This document shows, piece by piece, positions 1 through 5,205 of a DNA stretch of 6,037 nucleotides. The position numbers were made by a program, and so were the translations under genes. Origin of the DNA: DATAYF01 sp036272735 (lineage in GTDB: Bacteria; Chloroflexota; Ktedonobacteria; Ktedonobacterales; Ktedonobacteraceae); NCBI GenBank assembly GCA_036272735.1, contig DATAYF010000416.1, forward strand, positions 1 through 6,037, given 5' to 3'. Below the pieces are notes generated by a model, which worked only from the letters and a program-made list of their open reading frames with translations, had not been told where the DNA came from and did not search any database. The stretch's first letter is position 1. Each line of letters begins with the position of its first letter.

Positions 1-544
1 CACCGAGCAACAAACCAATATTAAAGCTCAAGCTCAGTAAGCTAATAGCACGCGGCCTCTCTTCTACAGGAACAATATCGCCAATCAAGGCCATACGCGA
101 TGGACCAAAAAACTGCGAGCAAATGCTCATCAAGACGCTAACGACATAAATACCAGACAACAGCTAGAGATCAGCACGCTGCTGATGCATGAAGCGGGGA
201 ACAACAATCACCAGCAGGAGGAAACAGGCCACGAGCAATGCACGCAAAGCATCCATGCACAGCATGGTACGGCGCTTATCCCAGCGATCAACAAACACAC
301 CAGCGAATGGCCCAAAGAGCAGGGTAGGTATCGCGCTGGAGATCGCTACAGCAATAACGGCCAGCGTCAGCCAGGATTGCCCCCTGGCTAGCTGCCCTGT
401 CACCCACAAAATCAGCGTCGTCACAAAAAAGAAATCGCCGATGATTGAGATACTCTGTCCAAACCAGAGCAGCGCAAAATCCCGATTAATCAATAACGAT
501 GAACGTTTGGAGGCCGCTGGCGGTGAAGAAGTAGAGGTAGACAT
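1..544 (-). pseudogene. MFS efflux-type transporter, N-terminal part, interrupted by in-frame stop
   Basis: The gene reads leftward from ATG at 544-542, with an AAAAGGA ribosome site 7-8 nt upstream. The first 126 residues contain a hydrophilic N-terminus, membrane segments at about 23-48, 58-80 and 98-116, and the MFS loop 2-3 signature GVFVDRWDKRR (residues 82-92). This signature is typical of the major facilitator superfamily; the overall look is that of macrolide/multidrug-type H+ antiporters in the inner membrane. A TAG codon at 166-164 ends the frame, yet the same frame continues without another stop to the window edge. The continuation (163 to 1) is clearly MFS-like, with segments such as SQFFGPSRMALIGDIVP. 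The gene is therefore either a pseudogene with one nonsense mutation (CAG to TAG would explain it) or carries a base-call error. The C-terminal half lies outside the window. The substrate cannot be told. Confidence 0.85.
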
Positions 545-586
545 GCAAAATCCTTTTCACTACAATTTAGTTTTGTATCTAATTAG

Positions 587-615
587 ACATTAACGAAAGT
601 AGCAAAGCTTATCAA
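587..615 (-). promoter_or_regulatory. Candidate promoter for the MFS gene
   Basis: On the minus strand TTGATA (615-610) and TAATGT (592-587) are separated by 17 nt, about 40 nt upstream of the MFS start codon. The -35 is 5/6 to the sigma-70 consensus but the -10 only 3/6, so this is a weak guess based on spacing and position. Confidence 0.22.
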
Positions 616-752
616 GCAATGGCAACACAAACGCAAAGACGGAATGGATGTTTCTTATTGTTGACGCAGTGTTGAGAAAGCATAACTTTGAGTAAGAAAA
701 CTCAACCACATTGCCACCACGCGCGCGGCCTCTTACTGCTGTGCTTGTTCAA

Positions 753-758
753 TATAAT
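753..758 (+). promoter_or_regulatory. Candidate -10 box for the membrane protein/SET operon
   Basis: A perfect TATAAT lies here, about 52 nt upstream of the ATG at 811, which would give a short leader of about 45 nt. No good -35 is present at 16-18 nt spacing (the region reads CTCTTA). A second possibility is TTGACG (661-666) with TAACTT (683-688) at 16 nt spacing. The TATAAT position supports the start at 811 rather than an upstream TTG at 688. Confidence 0.3.
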
Positions 759-800
759 AAGCAACACTTCTATATTCTTTATCATTACTACATCATGCCA

Positions 801-806
801 AGGAGG
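801..806 (+). promoter_or_regulatory. Strong ribosome binding site that fixes the start at 811
   Basis: AGGAGG is a perfect anti-16S match 4 nt before ATG 811. The reading frame is open back to a TTG at 688, but that codon has no ribosome site in front of it, so this site decides the start. Confidence 0.75.
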
Positions 807-810
807 GCAT

Positions 811-1431
811 ATGGCAGTTCAAAACTTCGCACTCGATCCTACAGGAAATTACCGTGTTCAGGTTCAATGGGCGTCCGATAACGAGCCAGCCTATATTCTA
901 TTGAACGGTTCGCACCTTGGACAATTCTATTCAATTGAAGAGCGATTGATGGGAAAAGCGTTCACGCTGCCCGACAACTCACAACTACACGTTCGATTTA
1001 TGAATGAGCAGCCCCAGGCTTTTAGAATGGGCATGCCGCTTCCTATCGCGCCCGCGCTTGCCGATCCTAAGCCGGAAAGAAAACGTAGTACGCGTGTAAC
1101 AATCTGGCTTATCGCTAATCTGGTAATTTTTGCTATTTTCACCATCGTCAATGCCCTGGCATTTTTAGGCGCGCCCGTGATAAATTCAAACGTACCACCA
1201 TCTATATTTCTTATCTTTACGCTGATGGGTATTGGTGGTATCGTCGGAATCAGCGCCTTGCTGGCCTGGAAAAAATGGGGCTTTTTCCTGGTTGCTGGTT
1301 ATATTGTGCTCAACTTCATACTCGCGCTCATATTTCATGGTTTTAATTTAGGCTCAATCATATTGCTCGCTACTGGAGCTCGCCTCTATGTCTGGCTCAA
1401 TCGATCAGGAGTATGGGAACGCCTCGATTAG
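811..1431 (+). CDS. Four-helix membrane protein of unknown function
   Basis: A 206-residue protein starting at ATG 811 behind AGGAGG. Residues 1 to about 80 are soluble and rich in beta-type alternation (for example YRVQVQWASDNEPAYILLNG), ending in a Pro-rich stretch and a basic patch (PERKRSTR, 88-95). Four hydrophobic segments follow at about 96-119, 131-152, 156-176 and 178-195, so the likely topology is a cytoplasmic N-terminal domain plus a four-helix membrane domain. I recognise no catalytic motif or named family. The frame extends upstream to TTG 688, adding 41 residues, but those lack a ribosome site and precede the good one. The SET-domain gene follows after 47 nt on the same strand, suggesting co-transcription. 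It could be a small sensor or a structural membrane protein; no function is assigned. Confidence 0.8.
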   Translation: MAVQNFALDPTGNYRVQVQWASDNEPAYILLNGSHLGQFYSIEERLMGKAFTLPDNSQLHVRFMNEQPQAFRMGMPLPIAPALADPKPERKRSTRVTIWLIANLVIFAIFTIVNALAFLGAPVINSNVPPSIFLIFTLMGIGGIVGISALLAWKKWGFFLVAGYIVLNFILALIFHGFNLGSIILLATGARLYVWLNRSGVWERLD

Positions 1432-1478
1432 GACACATCCTTTTCGGTCGCAGAACAACAATATAGGAGAGGGGCGCT

Positions 1479-2018
1479 GTGTCTCAAAAAATTTATCGAG
1501 CAACGAGCTGGTATGATGCGCGGGTGGAAATCCGCGCATCTGCAATTCAAGGTGGTGGTATGTTTGCACGTGGACCGGTGCAAGCAGGGGAAACCGTGGC
1601 AATTGTTGGGGGAACTGTGATGACCGAGGACGAGTTTCATGCTTATATCGCGACCACCGAGCGTTTTAATGCCACCCAGATTGGTGAGCATCTGCACCTT
1701 GTCGACCTCATCCAGGCACCAGAAACGATGGCCGGTTCCATCAATCATTCCTGCGATTCCAATTTGTGGTTGCAAGATGAAGTGACGATTGTCGCGCGAC
1801 GGGCCATTGCACCAAGGGAGGAATTCACGCTGGACTATGCATTGACCACTGTCGAACCGCAGTGGCAGCTTGATCAACTCTGCCAGTGTGGAACGGCTGC
1901 CTGTCGCCATACTATTAGCGGCAATGATTGGCAACTGCCAGACGTGCAACAGCGCTACCAGGGGCACTTCGCACCCTTCATCAACGAGCGCATTCTCGCT
2001 CAGAACCCCCACTTCTAA
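1479..2018 (+). CDS. SET-domain protein, probable protein lysine methyltransferase
   Basis: This 179-residue protein starts with GTG 1479, preceded by AGGAGA 8 nt upstream. It has the SET layout in order: a glycine loop near residues 25-30 (GGGMFA), the signature NHSC (89-92) followed by DSNLWL, the EFTLDY motif ending in D119-Y120, and a post-SET zinc cluster C-x-C-x4-C (C135, C137, C142). In known SET enzymes the NHSC cysteine (here C92) joins the three post-SET cysteines to bind Zn, and the NHS plus Tyr region forms the S-adenosylmethionine site and the methyl-transfer channel. All of these residues are present, so an active SAM-dependent lysine methyltransferase is plausible. The substrate is unknown. 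The protein is compact, essentially only SET plus post-SET, as is common for bacterial members. It is probably co-transcribed with the membrane protein upstream. The stop at 2016-2018 is 30 nt from the inserted IS, so the gene itself is intact. Confidence 0.88.
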   Translation: MSQKIYRATSWYDARVEIRASAIQGGGMFARGPVQAGETVAIVGGTVMTEDEFHAYIATTERFNATQIGEHLHLVDLIQAPETMAGSINHSCDSNLWLQDEVTIVARRAIAPREEFTLDYALTTVEPQWQLDQLCQCGTAACRHTISGNDWQLPDVQQRYQGHFAPFINERILAQNPHF

Positions 2019-2038
2019 CGACTTTTTCGATTGTCCCG

Positions 2039-2048
2039 CACAATATAT
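2039..2048. repeat. Left target-site duplication of the IS
   Basis: CACAATATAT flanks the left inverted repeat directly and is repeated exactly at 3302-3311. A length of 8-10 bp is usual for the ISAs1 family. Confidence 0.93.
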
Positions 2049-2072
2049 CAGGGCTTGTGAATTATTGTTGAG
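2049..2072 (+). repeat. Left terminal inverted repeat (IRL)
   Basis: It begins CAGGGCTTGTGAATTATTG and matches the reverse complement of 3278-3301 at 23 of 24 positions; the mismatch is T versus C at position 20. The transposase stop codon (2064-2062) lies inside it. Confidence 0.92.
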
Positions 2073-3209
2073 AAAACCTCTTGGGAAGGAGGAGAGCAAA
2101 AGCTTTGTGAGGATGAGAGGCAAAGTGACGCCTGGTAGCAGCAATCTGAGAGGAGCCAGAACGATGGATGAGGGTGAGAGTAAGATTGCGGAGCGCAGTC
2201 AAAATCTGAGGAGCGGACCCGGTACGCAGACGAGAACGATCTTCTCCAAAGGTGACATCGCGGACGTAGTGAGAGGAGTTCTCAATGCTCCAATGCCCTC
2301 GGACGAGGGCAAGTAAGCGCTGCGGATTGGCCTCAGTAGGAGTCAGAGGCGTAATCAGGTACACCACCTCTTGACTCGTTTTTCCAGTCGCGCGAACCGT
2401 GACAGTTCGGGTCAATTCAGCGACTTGCTGAACCAATGGCCAGTCTTTCAGATAGGCATTCATTTCGATGCTGACGCGGATCGAGCGCTTTTCGACGCGT
2501 CCGCGATAGAGATCAAGCGTCGCATCCTGGATGGAGGATGCATGAGGATCAGCAAAATAGGTAGCCAGGTCGGCATACAGCGAGGGCTGATTGTTTTTGA
2601 CCGTGAGAACGCTCTTGCCACCCAAGGCATCAACGCACTGTATGAAATCTTTCTGGGTGTGAAGAGCGCCTGGGCAACGGGGATCTCATTCGTCTTTTCA
2701 GACACAGCGACTTGTAAGAGCGTTTCCTGGCTCTGATGGGTGCGGAAAGAGAGCAAGTGAGGAGCCGCTTGCTCGTCTGTTCTGGCTCCGCGCACCGTTT
2801 TGCCGTCCAGGGCAATCGGGTCTTCTGCTTGAGCCACCAGCGTGCTGCGTATCCAGTCAGCCAGAGCCCATTCGATCTGCTCGGCATCTAAGCGGGGGAG
2901 GAGTTTGCGATACAGGGAATCGGATGAGCACAGGAAGCGGCGTGGCCCGAACAGCCATTTGAGCAAAGCTTGTTGGTCGCGACACCACTGGCCAATAGCC
3001 AGCGTCGAGTCCGCATTGCAGAGGAGACCTGCGACCAGGCAGGTGAGCATATAGGCCAGTTCCTAGCGTAATCCATGCGTGGAGCGCGGATCGGGGATGC
3101 TCGCAAAGGCTTCGTACACGCTGAGCAATGGGCGGGTTTGCAGTAATTGCTGACGCTGATCACTCGTCAATGAGGGCAAGGTGAATTACAGTGCGGTAGC
3201 ATAGGTCAT
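2062..3209 (-). pseudogene. ISAs1-family DDE transposase, inactivated
   Basis: The gene starts at ATG 3209-3207 behind AAGGAG. Stops interrupt it at TAA 3188-3186 (codon 8) and TAG 3065-3063 (after HGLR); the intervening and following sequence stays in frame and is transposase-like. The N-terminal part carries the region seen in DDE_Tnp_1-associated domains (ASIPDPRSTHGLR, then a hydrophobic stretch). The first catalytic Asp is in ALDGKTVRGA (codon 2807-2805). After SEKTNEIPVAQAL the frame changes near 2660-2666 and resumes as LHTQKDFIQC. In this family a segment of about 15 residues ending in a catalytic Asp just before LHTQ is expected, and it is absent, so a deletion removed the second DDE acid. 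The C-terminal part (2664-2062) retains VKNNQPSLYADL and the RGHWSIEN...DVTFGEDRS block with the third acid (Glu codon 2283-2281). The gene cannot make an active enzyme. Confidence 0.92.
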
Positions 3210-3277
3210 TGGAGACTCCTTCTTCTCGATAGATGGGTTTGGAATGTCTATCGTATCAGATTTGGGAGTCTCTTGCC

Positions 3278-3301
3278 CTCAGCAATAATTCACAAGCCCT
3301 G
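3278..3301 (-). repeat. Right terminal inverted repeat (IRR)
   Basis: The reverse complement begins CAGGGCTTGTGAATTATTG and pairs with 2049-2072 with one mismatch. It lies upstream of the transposase start, as expected for the 5' end of the element. Confidence 0.92.
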
Positions 3302-3311
3302 CACAATATAT
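3302..3311. repeat. Right target-site duplication of the IS
   Basis: CACAATATAT, identical to 2039-2048 and directly abutting the right inverted repeat. Confidence 0.93.
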
Positions 3312-3333
3312 TGCATAGGCTATACACCACGGG

Positions 3334-3353
3334 AGCATCTATGCTACTATAGC
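3334..3353 (+). promoter_or_regulatory. Candidate extended -10 promoter with overlapping dyads, sigma/anti-sigma operon
   Basis: TGCTACTAT (3342-3350) fits an extended -10 element (TGn plus a 4/6 hexamer). Transcription would start near 3357, leaving a leader of about 28 nt before ATG 3385. No clear -35 is visible at normal spacing. Two short dyads overlap it: AGCAT-CT-ATGCT (3334-3345) and GCTA-CTA-TAGC (3343-3353), which could form a repressor or activator site. The element lies entirely on the host side of the IS junction, so the IS did not split it, although it displaced anything farther upstream. Confidence 0.33.
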
Positions 3354-3384
3354 AGCGAAAACACTACGAGAGAAGGAGCGAGCA

Positions 3385-4023
3385 ATGAGCCAACGTGCGC
3401 AGGACGACGAGGTCACACTCATCGCCCGCAGCCAGCGCGGAGATGTCGATGCTTTTAATCAGTTGATTCTCCAATACCAGCAGCAGGTGTATAGCACCGT
3501 CTATCGTATCGTTGGTAATGCTGATATCGCCGCTGACATTACGCAGGACGCGTTTCTTTCGGCCTTCCGCCACATCAAAACCTTTCGTGGCAGCTCCTCG
3601 TTGCGCGCTTGGCTCTTGCGCATCGGCTCGAATATGGCCTATGATCATTGGCGGCGCACACAGCGTCACCCGGTCGAGTCGCTAGATAATGATGCCGAGG
3701 ATGATGAGCAATATAGCGCGGGTTTCCTCAATACACTGGCAACCACCGCAATCGTAGACAACCCCGAAGCCAACCTGCTCACCCAGGAGTTACAAGAACT
3801 GTTGCAAAGCGGGCTACAAGAACTTCCCCTGGATCAGCGCACAGCCATGGTACTGTGTGATATCGAGGGGCTTTCCTACGATGAGGTGGCGGCGACAACA
3901 CAGACAACGCTGGGCACCGTCCGTTCGCGTATCTCACGGGCGCGCGCGCGTCTACGCGATTACCTGTACCGTCACCGGGAACTTTTACCGCGTAATTATC
4001 GTCTCTCCGGTAGTAACGAATAG
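3385..4023 (+). CDS. ECF-family RNA polymerase sigma factor
   Basis: A 212-residue protein; ATG 3385 follows AAGGAG with 6 nt spacing. Sigma region 2 spans about residues 24-92: the core-binding helix DAFNQLILQYQQQVYSTVYR, the DITQDAFLSAFRHIKTFRG block (51-69) for -10 recognition and melting, and LRAWLLRIGSNMAYDHWRR. A linker of about 40 residues, acidic in part (DNDAEDDEQ, 101-109), follows. Region 4 (about 139-193) contains the helix-turn-helix: ELPLDQRTAMVLCDIEGLSYDEVA, then LGTVRSRISRARARLRDYL, which contacts the -35 element. Regions 1 and 3 are absent, as is normal for ECF (group 4) sigma factors. The membrane zinc-finger anti-sigma gene starts 16 nt downstream, so the pair is translated from one transcript and the sigma factor is held inactive until an envelope signal arrives. 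The regulon is unknown; autoregulation is common for such pairs but not demonstrated here. Confidence 0.95.
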   Translation: MSQRAQDDEVTLIARSQRGDVDAFNQLILQYQQQVYSTVYRIVGNADIAADITQDAFLSAFRHIKTFRGSSSLRAWLLRIGSNMAYDHWRRTQRHPVESLDNDAEDDEQYSAGFLNTLATTAIVDNPEANLLTQELQELLQSGLQELPLDQRTAMVLCDIEGLSYDEVAATTQTTLGTVRSRISRARARLRDYLYRHRELLPRNYRLSGSNE

Positions 4024-4039
4024 ACGTAGGAGTATCCGT

Positions 4040-4741
4040 GTGTCACAAGACCATTCGCATCTGACAACTGAACAGCTTTCGGCATGGCTCGACCAGCAGT
4101 TGCCTACTGATGAGCAAGAACGGGTCGCGACGCATGTGCAACAATGTGCACAGTGCCAGGCGCGCCTGTCCGATCTCAAGCAGACAGTCGCACTGCTGCA
4201 CGCCTTGCCGACCCCACAAGCGCCACGCTCATTTACGCTGTCAGCAAATGCAGCCAATGGTATCGTGACACCGATCACCTCCTTGCCCGAACGTATAGCA
4301 GCAACACGCGCGCGCAACAACCAGAGGCGTAACAGCGGCCTACGCACCACGATGCGCGTCATGAGTACGTTGGCAGCCGTGGTTGGCATCTGCTTCTTAC
4401 TTTCCAGCGTCATCCCCGGCTTAGGGCAGCATGGTACATCAACGACCGGTACCAGTAGTAGTACCACAGCGCCAAACATACAGCATAGTGATAACCCGAA
4501 CACCCCCCTATCACAACCTAACCCGTCGGCAGAAAAAACCGCAACAGCCCAGGCACGAAGTGGAGGTGCGACCCCAGGCATTGCGCCCGCACACAATAAT
4601 AGGAATAACAACCCCGCCAACATCCCGACGATATTGGACCTGGGCCAGCCAATGGGACGTGCCCTGCTCGGACTCGTCCTGGTGGTGCTCGGCATCCTGG
4701 GCTTTCTGCTGCTGAGTGCACGACAACCGCGTGCCCCATAA
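4040..4741 (+). CDS. Membrane-anchored zinc-finger (zf-HC2) anti-sigma factor
   Basis: A 233-residue protein. The GTG start at 4040 is chosen because TAGGAG (4027-4032) lies 7 nt before it; the frame is open farther upstream only inside the sigma gene. Residues 1-55 form an anti-sigma zinc-binding domain: LTTEQLSAWLDQQLP, then H32-x3-C36-x2-C39. This fold normally clamps the partner ECF sigma factor. A linker with PRSFTL follows, then a basic stretch and a first membrane helix (about 106-127). A Ser/Thr/Asn/Pro-rich region of about 80 residues comes next, probably outside the cytoplasm, then a second helix (about 207-227) and a short basic tail. Two helices put both ends in the cytoplasm; many relatives have only one. 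No sensor domain is recognisable in the low-complexity loop, so the signal is unknown. Confidence 0.92.
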   Translation: MSQDHSHLTTEQLSAWLDQQLPTDEQERVATHVQQCAQCQARLSDLKQTVALLHALPTPQAPRSFTLSANAANGIVTPITSLPERIAATRARNNQRRNSGLRTTMRVMSTLAAVVGICFLLSSVIPGLGQHGTSTTGTSSSTTAPNIQHSDNPNTPLSQPNPSAEKTATAQARSGGATPGIAPAHNNRNNNPANIPTILDLGQPMGRALLGLVLVVLGILGFLLLSARQPRAP

Positions 4742-4783
4742 GCGACGTTCGCAGTTTGTCAGGCCACAGATTGCTTATTTTCC

Positions 4784-4843
4784 ACGATACATAAAGGAAT
4801 GTTAATGGTTTCCGGAAACCATTAACATTCCTTTATGTATCGT
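4784..4843. repeat. Perfect 60-bp palindrome (two 30-bp arms, no spacer)
   Basis: The left arm (4784-4813) begins ACGATACATAAAGGAATG and ends GGTTTCC; the right arm (4814-4843) is its exact reverse complement, beginning GGAAACC. All 30 pairs match and the centre has no loop. In RNA it would form a very stable hairpin 43 nt after the anti-sigma stop codon, so it may end or protect that transcript. However, no T-run follows (CATAATT), so it is not a classical intrinsic terminator. It is AT-rich compared with the adjacent genes. It could also be a small mobile repeat, a protein-binding site, or a fold-back assembly artefact. Confidence 0.95.
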
Positions 4844-5107
4844 CATAATTAGCTGCACGTTCTCATCAATACAGAGGTCGTATGATTTGCAAAAACTGGC
4901 ATTTTCTATATATTTGATACAATGATGATAAACTTTACCACTTCTATAGCGCCGCTCACTTTGCCAGGAATACTTGCGATCCATCCACAACCGTACCTGG
5001 TTGACTGCGTACCAGATTTGGTGATTCGACGATTGCTGGTTACCTCGAAACAGCGCAGCAATGGCATATCCACATGCAGAGCCAAAAAAGGCCAGATGAG
5101 AGGTACT
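4802..5107 (-). pseudogene. Possible decayed gene fragment with one membrane segment
   Basis: A minus-strand frame opens just after TGA (5110-5108) and runs to TAA (4804-4802) without a proper start at its beginning. Its first residues, STSHLAFFGSACGYAIAAL, look like a transmembrane helix with His and small residues, followed by a basic hydrophilic tail (for example WYAVNQVRLWMDRKYSW). This resembles the last helix and tail of rhomboid-type membrane proteins, but the likeness is slight. The final codons fall inside the palindrome. It may be the 3' remnant of a lost gene or simply chance. Confidence 0.18.
4887..4914 (+). promoter_or_regulatory. Candidate sigma-70-type promoter
   Basis: TTGCAA (4887-4892), a 16-nt spacer and TATATT (4909-4914) make a fair match. 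It points toward the lipoprotein gene at 5206, which would give a long leader of about 285 nt. A TACAAT at 4918-4923 is an alternative -10. Confidence 0.25.
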
Positions 5108-5205
5108 TCATAGACGAATAGGCATCTCTGTGCTAGACTACGAACAATCATGCTCTGCCATTGGCATCCTTTCCAGATAGATAGTGAACATCAGAAAGGG
5201 AAACC

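Larger units (their letters stand above)
2049..3301 (-). mobile_element. ISAs1-family insertion sequence, 1253 bp, degenerate
   Basis: Terminal inverted repeats of 24 bp (2049-2072 and 3278-3301, one mismatch) begin CAGGG, as is typical for ISAs1. A perfect 10-bp direct repeat (CACAATATAT) lies outside both ends. The single inner gene, on the minus strand, has the ISAs1/H-repeat type DDE transposase sequence, but it is disabled. Size and layout (one gene nearly filling the element, its stop codon inside the left repeat) match the family. Joining the flanks with one copy of the target gives an uninterrupted intergenic region of about 103 nt between the SET gene and the sigma factor gene. The ends look competent, so movement by a related transposase supplied elsewhere in the genome is possible (inference). 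Confidence 0.93.
4742..5205. other. Gene-poor intergenic region of 464 nt
   Basis: No reading frame here has both a ribosome site and a convincing protein sequence. The stretch contains a 60-bp perfect palindrome (4784-4843), a possible promoter (4887-4914) and a weak protein-like remnant on the minus strand (5107-4802). A 63-codon frame at 4922-5113 on the plus strand has no ribosome site and no recognisable features. Confidence 0.6.

Noticed and set aside
688..810. 41-residue N-terminal extension of the membrane protein from TTG 688, with a hydrophobic stretch
   Set aside because: There is no ribosome site before TTG 688, whereas AGGAGG directly precedes ATG 811 and a TATAAT lies between the two.
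1428..2144. 238-codon minus-strand frame opposite the SET gene
   Set aside because: It overlaps a gene with clear SET motifs and shows no family features; an antisense shadow.
3857..4039. Extended anti-sigma start inside the sigma gene
   Set aside because: The extra residues are an out-of-frame reading of sigma region 4; GTG 4040 has a good ribosome site and begins the conserved domain.
3985..4695. 236-codon minus-strand frame opposite the anti-sigma gene
   Set aside because: Its content is antisense of the zinc-finger and membrane coding sequence; no start signal.
4784..4843. Palindrome as a standard rho-independent terminator
   Set aside because: It has no loop and no T-run downstream; a role in transcript ending is possible but the classical form is not met.
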